A stretch of DNA of 10,410 bases from Deltaproteobacteria bacterium (GTDB lineage Bacteria > JAEEML01), in the NCBI GenBank assembly GCA_016283195.1, contig JAEEML010000006.1, forward strand, positions 1-10,410, given 5' to 3'. The first letter of the stretch is position 1. The number at the start of each line of letters is the position of its first letter. Below are positions 1 to 5,576 of the stretch, piece after piece. The notes under the pieces were generated by a model that ran no database searches, was not told the DNA's origin, and saw only the letters and a program-made list of their open reading frames with translations. Made by a program: the position numbers and the translations under genes.

Positions 1-2
1 AA

Positions 3-311
3 GATGATTTTGAAGAGTTATTAAATATCGTAGATCTAGCCAAAACCAGTACTTCAGAGGCCCAGGCTCTTACAGCCACAAGCACAGATTGGACCAATTA
101 TAGTGAGCAAGGTGGTGATGATTTTGGCTTTGGCGCCCTGCCCGCCGGCTACTACAGCTCCGGGAGCTACAGCGGTTTCGGGTCGCTCGCCTACTTCTGG
201 TCCAGTACGCAGTACGATAATTTCTATGCCTACAGCCTGCATGTAAACCTTGCGTACTTGTACTACTACAGTAAGACGAACGCCCTCTCGGTGCGCTGCA
301 TTAGGAACTAG
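3..311 (+). CDS. FISUMP-domain surface protein, C-terminal part (5' truncated by window edge)
   Basis: The frame is open from base 3 to a TAG at 309-311 and encodes the last 102 residues of a longer protein. The end matches the Fibrobacter succinogenes major paralogous domain (TIGR02145 / Fib_succ_major): an early DWTNYS, then GFGALPAGYY, a FWSSTQYD block, a variable Tyr/Ser-rich stretch and the closing SVRCIRN. Proteins of this family are usually exported or surface-attached lipoproteins with a C-type-lectin-like fold; their ligands are mostly unknown. The last 61 residues contain 11 tyrosines. By my count, third-position G+C is about 29% (12/41) over codons at 3-125 but about 82% (50/61) over 126-308, a sharp switch inside one domain. 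The gene ends convergently against the minus-strand operon. Family assignment is fairly sure; function is not known. Confidence 0.8.
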   Translation, partial: DDFEELLNIVDLAKTSTSEAQALTATSTDWTNYSEQGGDDFGFGALPAGYYSSGSYSGFGSLAYFWSSTQYDNFYAYSLHVNLAYLYYYSKTNALSVRCIRN

Positions 312-312
312 A

Positions 313-437
313 CCTCACCCCTGGCCACCTCTCCCCATTTTTACAAATGCGGCGAGGGGGAATTATTGGAAAATACATGATAATTTACCCTCTCTACCGC
401 TAAGGTGGAGCGGGTGGCACGTAAGCGCCGGGTGAGG
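313..437. repeat. degenerate GC-rich palindromic intergenic repeat
   Basis: The element begins one base after the FISUMP stop. It is bounded by a perfect 8-bp inverted repeat, cctcaccc (313-320) and gggtgagg (430-437). Inner complementary blocks include ccacct (325-330) against aggtgg (403-408) and ccgct (397-401) against agcgg (409-413). The CCTCACCC...CTCTCCCC and GGTGGCACGTAAGCGCCGGGTGAGG wording resembles a class of REP/MITE-like intergenic repeats scattered in many bacterial genomes. No coding capacity is evident. Copy number in this genome cannot be seen from the window. Confidence 0.5.
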
Positions 438-543
438 AAGCACCCAGCTGGAAGAAGCCAGTGAAAAGAAGCGTAAGGAGATTATTCCGGTCATCACTCT
501 GGTGATCTATTTTGGCACTATGACAAAGATTATAAAGCGTTAG
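436..543 (+). pseudogene. remnant resembling Rpn/PD-(D/E)XK nuclease-family transposase-like protein
   Basis: A frame without a start codon, just after a TGA at 433-435, reads GSTQLEEASEKKRK and then EIIPVITLVIYFGT before stopping at TAG 541-543. The segment PVITLVIYFG is the recognisable core strand of the Rpn (recombination-promoting nuclease/putative transposase) PD-(D/E)XK family, where it is normally followed by a Trp-containing W-D/x-G-P motif and a long C-terminal part. Here the expected continuation is missing. The piece is far too short to be functional, has no start and no ribosome binding site, and abuts the palindromic repeat. It is best read as debris of a decayed mobile-type gene. 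The match rests on about 14 residues, so confidence is limited. Confidence 0.4.
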
Positions 544-593
544 CAGAAACTCTAAGCCATGTTCGCGGTGCAGTAAAAAACTGGGCTTATTGT

Positions 594-2045
594 TTACCTA
601 AAAACCCCGGCGGCGGGAGCCGGCATTTCAATGTGCAAAAAAGCACGGTGAAAAGAAGATAACATGGCTAGCGCTTCCTCTTTAGACATATTTCCGCTTA
701 TTTGCAAAAGCCAGGGAATACCCATGAGGCGATTTATGCCCGGCGGCGAATCGAGCCAGCCAAAGGGGTGCTCCGGCGCCACAAAAAGATGCCCCTCTTT
801 TATGGCTTTTAACCCCTGCCACATCGGCTCAGAGCGCAGCTTTTCATAAAGAGCGTAATCATTGGTAACAATATAGTCAGGCTGAATATTAAGTAGCTCT
901 TCAAAGGAGATACGCACCAAACCGTGCTGAGTGGAACGAGGGATGGCATTTTTAAAACCCAGGAGGCGAAGAAGCGCCGCATGGATGGCCCCATCACCGG
1001 CACTCTCCAGCCCATCGCTCCCTTTGGCCAAATAAAAGACCGGCGGCCGCCCCTTGGCGCCAAAGGTTTCACGGAGGGCGGCCGCCCTGCTGAGTAACAT
1101 TTGCGCCTGCTCTATTTGGCTCTCTGCCGCCGCTTCCCTGCCTAGAATCTGGGCCAAAAGAGCCAGTGTTTCCGGCGCTTTTTCCAAAGAGCCGTCCAGG
1201 AGCAGATATGGCAGGCCGGTCTGGGCCTGCACTCTATCGGCTAGGGATATATATGTGGGCCCGATATCGCCATAATCAATGACAAGATCCACTCCATAGC
1301 GCAGGAACTGCTCATAACTGGCGGTGCCGCCGCGCCCCGAGAGCCGGCCGATAACCGGCAAGCCGCGCACATTTTCCGGTAAAAGTGCCAAAGATTCCGG
1401 CGCGAGTTTAGTGGACCAGCCGGCCATCTTTTCCGGCGCTATGGCATAGAGAAGCGCGGCGGCAACCGGCCCGGCCGCCGCAATTTTGCGGATATTAACC
1501 GAGACTGCCACGTTGCGTCCAGCGGAGTCGATTACTTGTCGCGTATTGGCCGCGCCTAAAAAAGGCGGCCGGGCCTCGCCGGCACTCGCCACCGCCGCCG
1601 CCATGGGGTGGCCCGCAGGCGGCGCTGCCCCCTGCCCCTCTTTAGCAGAACAAGCTGTAAGGGGCAGCACCGCCAAAATGAGCAACATAAGCAATGCTTT
1701 GGACTTTTGCACAATATTCCAAAAGAGGGCGGCTTCACGGTCGGTGGCCTGCTGCACTTTGGCGTAAAATTTCCGAAATTCTTCCAAAAAGAGCAGGCCG
1801 GCCGGGGTGAGTTCCGCTCCCCCGCGCGCTGCCCCACCCTTGGTGCGGGCCACCACCTGATAACCGAGATTATCTTCCAAATTCTTTAGCAATTTCAGTG
1901 CCTTGGGGTATGATAGTTCCATGGCGGCGGCGGCAGCTCTCACCGAGCCATAACTTTGGATATTCTCCAAAAGCCAGATAGAGCCGATTCCGCCAAAAGC
2001 GGCACCATTATCATCTTTGAGTTTAATTCTGATTTCACACTGCAC
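594..2045 (-). CDS. ModE-like HTH fused to lipoprotein class III substrate-binding protein
   Basis: This is one uninterrupted 483-residue frame with a GTG start. Residues 1-108 match the N-terminal DNA-binding half of ModE: the opening EIRIKLK strand, a helix-turn-helix around 28-60 (GSVRAAAAAMELSYPKALKLL), and a wing with TKGGAARGGAELTPAG (68-83). The TOBE/Mop molybdate-binding domains of classical ModE are absent. Instead, residues 113-132 form a textbook lipoprotein signal sequence: a KSK n-region, a hydrophobic core and lipobox LTAC with Cys132. Residues 168-483 are a class III periplasmic binding protein (FhuD/BtuF/MolA type), with an RQVIDSAGRNVAV start and the PFGW-D-PP-NRL-G-PWL signature at 427-446. 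It is the last gene of the operon, 43 bp after the lipoprotein stop, with only a weak ribosome binding site. No better-supported internal start is visible; GTG at residue 112 is possible but has no Shine-Dalgarno. It could be a membrane-anchored sensor-regulator or two products from one frame. Domain calls are strong; the ligand is inferred. Confidence 0.85.
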   Translation of the reverse strand: MQCEIRIKLKDDNGAAFGGIGSIWLLENIQSYGSVRAAAAAMELSYPKALKLLKNLEDNLGYQVVARTKGGAARGGAELTPAGLLFLEEFRKFYAKVQQATDREAALFWNIVQKSKALLMLLILAVLPLTACSAKEGQGAAPPAGHPMAAAVASAGEARPPFLGAANTRQVIDSAGRNVAVSVNIRKIAAAGPVAAALLYAIAPEKMAGWSTKLAPESLALLPENVRGLPVIGRLSGRGGTASYEQFLRYGVDLVIDYGDIGPTYISLADRVQAQTGLPYLLLDGSLEKAPETLALLAQILGREAAAESQIEQAQMLLSRAAALRETFGAKGRPPVFYLAKGSDGLESAGDGAIHAALLRLLGFKNAIPRSTQHGLVRISFEELLNIQPDYIVTNDYALYEKLRSEPMWQGLKAIKEGHLFVAPEHPFGWLDSPPGINRLMGIPWLLQISGNMSKEEALAMLSSFHRAFLHIEMPAPAAGVFR

Positions 2046-2060
2046 GAAACACCAACTGCT

Positions 2061-2104
2061 CGCTACAGGGAAAAATTAACATCTTGCCTCAGTTATCTGT
2101 AGCG
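2061..2104 (-). other. inverted repeat across lipoprotein stop and intergenic gap
   Basis: A perfect 8-bp inverted repeat, cgctacag (2061-2068) and ctgtagcg (2097-2104), brackets the lipoprotein TGA (2089-2091) and lies 16 bases upstream of the GTG start of the ModE-SBP fusion. In the transcript it would form a stem with a 28-nt loop. There is no U-run after it, so it is not an intrinsic terminator. It could influence translational coupling or mRNA processing between the two genes. It may also be chance. Confidence 0.35.
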
Positions 2105-2757
2105 GCATCAACAAGTTCTACCACACCATACGTGGTGGCATCATATTTTTCCATCATTTTTGCGCGCAGTTGATTGAGACTGGCCAAATCTTTGCCCATA
2201 TTGGCCGGAACTTCGCTATCACCCGCCAAATCATAATCGACAATCAGCACTTTGCCTTCCATTTTTGGATAAAGCGGATCTTTACTGCCACCATTACCGA
2301 CATAAACATAGCCCTTTTGGGAAAGCCATTTAAATTCAGGGAGTTTAGTGGCATCATTTTTTAATTTGGTGCGGTAAGCATCATAGCCATCGCGGCAGAC
2401 AAAAGTCACCGGATTTTTATCATCGGCAGTAACTTTGGCCTTCGCAAAAATTTTATCAAAACGCACGCCGCGCCGCTTCACCACCTGAAATTCGCCGGCA
2501 TCGTTTTTCTCGCCGCCGTTCATCTCTTCAACGGCGAGGCCGTTTAAATCTACTTCTACCTTGGTGCCATCCAGCTTTTTAATGGTGACAATGCTGTACT
2601 CAAGATCGGCCACATTGCCGCTCATGCCGGTGTGTTCGCCGGCCTTTTGCTCATTGTTATTTTGGGGTTTTTCTTCCTCTTCATTGCCGCAGGCGGCAAA
2701 AGAGAGAGCCAGCACGGGAAAAAGTACAAGAGCCAGATTTTTTACCAATTTGCGCAT
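2089..2757 (-). CDS. lipoprotein, possible molybdopterin-oxidoreductase (SUOX)-like fold
   Basis: The gene encodes 222 residues. The start is an ATG preceded by a perfect AAGGAGG (2764-2770) with 6-nt spacing, only 17 bp after the receptor stop, so it is clearly co-transcribed with it. Residues 1-22 are a lipoprotein signal peptide ending SFAAC with Cys23, followed by an acidic, Asn-rich linker (25-50). The globular part has VTIKKLDGTKVEVDL (57-71), GVRFDKIFAKAKV (97-109), VTFVCRDGYDAY (117-128) and GKVLIVDYDLAGD (168-180). The order of a GV-L-D/K-IF segment, an FV-DGY segment and an L-V-YD-GD segment recalls small cofactor-free relatives of the oxidoreductase molybdopterin-binding (sulfite oxidase) fold, but the similarity is weak and no molybdenum-ligand cysteine motif can be assigned. 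It probably sits in the periplasmic face of a membrane and assists the neighbouring receptor and binding protein. Otherwise it is an unrecognised lipoprotein. Confidence 0.85.
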   Translation of the reverse strand: MRKLVKNLALVLFPVLALSFAACGNEEEEKPQNNNEQKAGEHTGMSGNVADLEYSIVTIKKLDGTKVEVDLNGLAVEEMNGGEKNDAGEFQVVKRRGVRFDKIFAKAKVTADDKNPVTFVCRDGYDAYRTKLKNDATKLPEFKWLSQKGYVYVGNGGSKDPLYPKMEGKVLIVDYDLAGDSEVPANMGKDLASLNQLRAKMMEKYDATTYGVVELVDAATDN

Positions 2758-2774
2758 GTTTTTCCTCCTTTTAT

Positions 2775-4892
2775 TTAAAACGTTGCGCCCAGGCCGACAA
2801 AAATCTGCCGACCGGGTTGTGGCGAAAAGCCGCCAATTACATAATAAGTGTCAAAAGTATTGCGCATATCGCCAAAGATATAGAAGCTGCCGCGCCCGCC
2901 AAAGGTCTTCCAGGTCTGCCGGATATTGAGGCCCACCAAGGCATAAGGCGGCATCTCTTCCAGCACATAGCTATTGGTGAAGGTATCGAGATAATAGGCT
3001 TCGGTGCGGCTGGCAAAGCGCAAATCAAGGGTAATATTCAGGCCAAAAAAGAGCATAAAGCGGGCGGCCGCCTGCAAATAGTGCGGCACCCGGTAATCGA
3101 GCGGCAAATTGGTGCTTTTATCGAGCGCGTAAAGATAGGTGTAGCCGAGGTCAAACTGGAACCAGCTCACCGGATTTATCATAAAACTGTTTTCCACTCC
3201 GGCAAGCAGCGCTTTATTCACATTGATATAAGTGGCACCCGGTTTATCAATAAGATCATCCACAAATGAGACAAAGCCGCGCACTTTATAGGTAAGTTTA
3301 AAGGGTAGCACTTTGCCCAAAAAGAGATTGCCGCCAAAATCGAGCATCAGCGCCCGCTCCGGTTTTAGCTTGGAATTGCCGCCCACAAAGTTGGAAAAGA
3401 GCTCCTTCAAAGTGGGGAAGCGGGTCTTGCGCCCTACCCCAGCCACCAGTTGCAGAGGCTTAACCACGTCATATTGCAGAGCAAAACGCCACTCCAAAGC
3501 CGGGATAGTGCGGTCGGTAACATCCCAAGATTCGCCTTGCAGCTCTTCAGCCAGCACCTTTTCTCCGGCTGCCGATATGCCGGCCAAGAGACTCACCGGC
3601 CCCAGTTTTTGTTGATCTTCAAGTGCAAAATGGAAAAGCATGGTTTCATATTTTTGCAAAGGCTTTTTGTAACTCTCTTTCAGCTCTGTGGGCACTGTCC
3701 ACTCTTCCTGAGTGTTGTGATCGATTTTAAAGCCGTAATTGGTGCGCAGAGTGTTATTTTTCCACAGCACCACCGCCGGAGTGAAATTGAGGCCGGTTGT
3801 CCAGTTTTGGTAGCCGGAGGAGCGGAACCAGGCCAGCGGATTTCTCGTGAGTTCTTTATAAGTATTATCCTGATAATCTTCGATTGTATCGTGGTGCAGC
3901 ATTAAGAAGTAGTTGGCATCAAAGCTAAAATTGCCGGCGCCCATGCCGCTTTTGGGCTTCAAACTGGCCGAAAGGCCGATGAGGCCGGTGTTGTACTCGC
4001 TAAAGCGCCAATAGCGCACATAACCAGATGATTCAAAGGGGGGTACTCCACGCTCCACCCAGCTGTAATTGGCGAGAGCCGAGAGGCGGAAGCGCCCGTG
4101 AGTATAAGCCAGGCGGGCTTGCAAAAGCTGCTTATCGCTATCGCTGCCTTCGCGCAGGCATTTGTCGTCGCCTTCGCAACTGGTTTCGTGAAAAGCGGCA
4201 TCCCTTTCGCTGGCTTTGTAACTCCTGGGCAAGGGGAAGTAGCCCAGTTTTTGGCTTTGAAAGGCGAGTGATGCGCTAAAGCCGCGTAGAGAAACACCGG
4301 CAATGGCTTTTACCACATAGCCGGGCGCTTCGCCGGTGGTGAGGTCGCGCAGTTGCACTTCCACTTTGCCGCCGGCCGGGCCATACCAAGGGTCACTGTG
4401 AATATGAATAATGCCGCCCATGGCTCCGGGGCCATAGAGCAGGCTGGTAACCCCGCGCTCGATTTCTATAGCCGAAACGCCGGTCAAAAGCAGAGTATTG
4501 GAGTCATAGCCGCCGGCATACACCTCGCTGATGGGAATGCCATCAAACATGAGCAGCGAAGCTCTTTGGTCAAAGCCGCGGATCATTATTTCCGAGCCCG
4601 CCTTGGCGTGCTCACTCACTTGCAATCCCGGCACTTCGTTAAGCACCTGGGCAATGGTGGTATTGCCCTCTTCTTGCAGTTTTTGGCCGGTAATAATAGT
4701 GCCGGAAATTGGCGCCATACGCTTTTGCCCGCGCACCACGGTGCGCATTTCGTCTTTTTCGGGAGCTTTGGGGCTCTCCGTCTGCCCGTCAGCTATGTCG
4801 GTAGCGGCATCTGTGGCACCATCATCAGCCAAGGCATAAACAGGCCGCATAGTCATAAAAAGTAAAAACGTAAGTAGAGCTTTCTTCTTCAT
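2775..4892 (-). CDS. TonB-dependent outer-membrane receptor
   Basis: The gene encodes 705 residues. The ATG follows a strong Shine-Dalgarno (GGAGGAG, complement of 4896-4902). Residues 1-22 are a Sec signal peptide (MKKK n-region, cleavage near ALA-DD). An acidic Asp/Glu/Pro linker (23-48) and a TonB-box-like RTVVRG (50-54 region) follow. The plug domain spans about 60-165, with IAQVLNEVPGLQV, IMIRGFDQRASLLMFDGIPI and IEIERGVTSLLYGPGAMGG, all standard for BtuB/FepA-type receptors. The remaining ~530 residues form the 22-strand barrel, ending in a C-terminal Phe (GLGATF) as expected for BAM recognition. An extracellular-loop cysteine pair (C239, C245) may form a disulfide. The protein actively imports a scarce substrate across the outer membrane using TonB/ExbBD. 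It is first in an operon with a class III binding protein, pointing to a metal chelate, cobalamin-like or oxyanion substrate. Family is certain; substrate is inferred. Confidence 0.96.
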   Translation of the reverse strand: MKKKALLTFLLFMTMRPVYALADDGATDAATDIADGQTESPKAPEKDEMRTVVRGQKRMAPISGTIITGQKLQEEGNTTIAQVLNEVPGLQVSEHAKAGSEIMIRGFDQRASLLMFDGIPISEVYAGGYDSNTLLLTGVSAIEIERGVTSLLYGPGAMGGIIHIHSDPWYGPAGGKVEVQLRDLTTGEAPGYVVKAIAGVSLRGFSASLAFQSQKLGYFPLPRSYKASERDAAFHETSCEGDDKCLREGSDSDKQLLQARLAYTHGRFRLSALANYSWVERGVPPFESSGYVRYWRFSEYNTGLIGLSASLKPKSGMGAGNFSFDANYFLMLHHDTIEDYQDNTYKELTRNPLAWFRSSGYQNWTTGLNFTPAVVLWKNNTLRTNYGFKIDHNTQEEWTVPTELKESYKKPLQKYETMLFHFALEDQQKLGPVSLLAGISAAGEKVLAEELQGESWDVTDRTIPALEWRFALQYDVVKPLQLVAGVGRKTRFPTLKELFSNFVGGNSKLKPERALMLDFGGNLFLGKVLPFKLTYKVRGFVSFVDDLIDKPGATYINVNKALLAGVENSFMINPVSWFQFDLGYTYLYALDKSTNLPLDYRVPHYLQAAARFMLFFGLNITLDLRFASRTEAYYLDTFTNSYVLEEMPPYALVGLNIRQTWKTFGGRGSFYIFGDMRNTFDTYYVIGGFSPQPGRQIFVGLGATF

Positions 4893-4904
4893 CTGCTCCT
4901 CCGA

Positions 4905-4932
4905 GCCGATATAAATAGCTTTTTATATCGGC
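4905..4932. promoter_or_regulatory. ModE-box-like operator (perfect 11-bp inverted repeat)
   Basis: Arms gccgatataaa (4905-4915) and tttatatcggc (4922-4932) are exactly complementary around a 6-bp spacer (tagctt). Counting from CG to CG gives a 24-bp dyad with half-sites CGATATAA / TTATATCG, close to the CGnTATA-type half-sites and 24-bp span of ModE operators as I remember them for E. coli modABCD. It overlaps the spacer and -10 of the receptor operon promoter, a position expected for repression. The last gene of that operon encodes a ModE-type DNA-binding domain, so autoregulation is the natural inference. Confidence 0.7.
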
Positions 4933-4941
4933 AAGTGTCAA
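4912..4941 (-). promoter_or_regulatory. sigma70-type promoter for receptor operon
   Basis: On the minus strand there is a perfect TTGACA -35 (complement of 4936-4941) and a TATTTA -10 (complement of 4912-4917) separated by 18 bp. Transcription would begin near 4905, about a dozen bases before the start codon, giving a very short leader. The operator-like dyad covers the -10 and most of the spacer. Confidence 0.6.
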
Positions 4942-4972
4942 TATTTTTTTTCTACTAAATTTAACAAATAAA

Positions 4973-5000
4973 TTGACAAGTTGTCTCTAACATATAGAAT
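4973..5000 (+). promoter_or_regulatory. sigma70-type promoter for the STAS-like gene
   Basis: The plus strand has TTGACA (4973-4978) and TAGAAT (4995-5000) with a 16-bp spacer, about 48 bases upstream of the ATG at 5048. It faces away from the receptor promoter. The dyad at 4905-4932 lies about 40 bp upstream of its -35, so direct repression of this promoter by the same site is less obvious. Confidence 0.55.
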
Positions 5001-5047
5001 TAGCCCGGCATTAAAAAACAGTATGCCATGTTACTAAGGAGATTATT

Positions 5048-5446
5048 ATGGCTAAATTTACATTTGATACTTCTCGTGCCCCGCTTGTCGTCTGCACCTT
5101 CCCGGAGGATGCTACTACTGAAGAGTGTCTGCAATACGGCCCCGAACTTGGCAAAATATGCCGCCAATATAAAAATAAAGAGATGCTCTATGTTATAGAT
5201 GCGCGCAAAATGGGGCCAACAGGTACTTCACGCGATAAAAGGGCGGCTATGGCCGAAGGTTTCAACAAAATCGAGGCCGATTTTGAAAAAGCGGTAGCCG
5301 CCAGAGCCCATGTCGTCGATGGCAAAATAGCCGAAGGCATTTTCACCGCCTTTTTCTGGCTCATAAAATCTAATCTCACCTCGCCGCGCAAAGTATTCAG
5401 CGATTACGGTAAAGCCTTGGAATGGATCCAGCAGTATAAAAAATAA
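5048..5446 (+). CDS. small SpoIIAA/STAS-like hypothetical protein
   Basis: The gene encodes 132 residues, with an ATG preceded by AAGGAG (5036-5041) at 6-nt spacing. The pattern is an N-terminal strand ending in VVCTFPEDATTEE, a helix, then the strand MLYVIDARKMGPTG (about 48-61), a long helix (AAMAEGFNKIEADFEKAV), the strand AHVVDGKIAEGIFTAFFWLI, and a final FSDYGKALEWIQQ helix. This alternating alpha/beta layout, with a central VIDAR strand and a C-terminal VF-D-xxALxW motif, resembles SpoIIAA-like/STAS-fold proteins of about 120-130 residues found in several Gram-negative groups, where function is mostly unknown. No signal peptide or membrane segment is seen, so it is probably cytoplasmic. 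It is divergent from the receptor operon and shares its promoter region. It is separated from the downstream amylase gene by 130 bp. The gene is real; the fold assignment is moderate and the role unknown. Confidence 0.8.
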   Translation: MAKFTFDTSRAPLVVCTFPEDATTEECLQYGPELGKICRQYKNKEMLYVIDARKMGPTGTSRDKRAAMAEGFNKIEADFEKAVAARAHVVDGKIAEGIFTAFFWLIKSNLTSPRKVFSDYGKALEWIQQYKK

Positions 5447-5525
5447 CTTTTTTATTCTCCTCTCTACCAAAAACACTCCCACAGCATAAAAATTAATTAA
5501 CTAAACCATTTGCAATGAGCCCTTT

Positions 5526-5538
5526 TTTGTGCCACAAA
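5526..5538. promoter_or_regulatory. short perfect dyad upstream of the amylase gene
   Basis: TTTGTG and CACAAA form a perfect 6-bp-arm palindrome around a single C, 38 bp upstream of the amylase start at 5577. It could be an operator for a sugar-responsive regulator, but no family-specific consensus can be matched and no clear -35/-10 pair is visible nearby. The rest of the 130-bp gap is AT-rich with nothing else recognised. Confidence 0.25.
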
Positions 5539-5576
5539 TAGGCCGTGTTTGTTTACTAACGTCTTGCGAGGGAATC

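Noticed and set aside
54-242. Minus-strand open frame of 62 codons
   Set aside because: Antisense to the well-supported FISUMP domain; composition and sequence explained by the plus-strand gene.
430-600. Intrinsic terminator for the minus-strand operon
   Set aside because: No GC-rich hairpin followed by a U-run on the minus strand downstream of 594; the palindromic repeat might serve but cannot be called a terminator.
312-660. Template repeat or reverse transcriptase of a diversity-generating retroelement near the FISUMP 3' end
   Set aside because: No second copy of the variable-like region and no reverse transcriptase motif are visible anywhere in the window; any template would have to lie elsewhere.
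477-662. Plus-strand start-less frame reading SGHHSGDLFWHYDKDYKAL and onward to a TAA at 660-662
   Set aside because: No start codon or ribosome binding site, overlaps the end of the fusion gene, and resembles no family I recognise; noted only as possible debris next to the Rpn-like fragment.
594-1710. Treating the binding-protein half as an independent gene starting at the internal GTG (residue 112) or ATG (residue 120)
   Set aside because: Neither codon has a Shine-Dalgarno and the frame is continuous with a complete HTH domain; kept as an alternative in the fusion finding rather than as a separate gene.
2817-3269. Plus-strand open frame of 150 codons, and similar ones at 3450-3905 and 4353-4865
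   Set aside because: All lie antisense to the TonB receptor, whose plug and barrel motifs are unmistakable; they lack ribosome binding sites.
5007-5027. Small inverted repeat ggcat/atgcc in the leader of the STAS-like gene
   Set aside because: Five-base arms around an 11-base AT-rich loop; too weak to call a regulatory structure.
5529-5576. GTG at 5529 as an upstream start for the amylase-family gene
   Set aside because: No Shine-Dalgarno before it and the added 16 residues look non-protein-like; ATG 5577 has GAGGG upstream.
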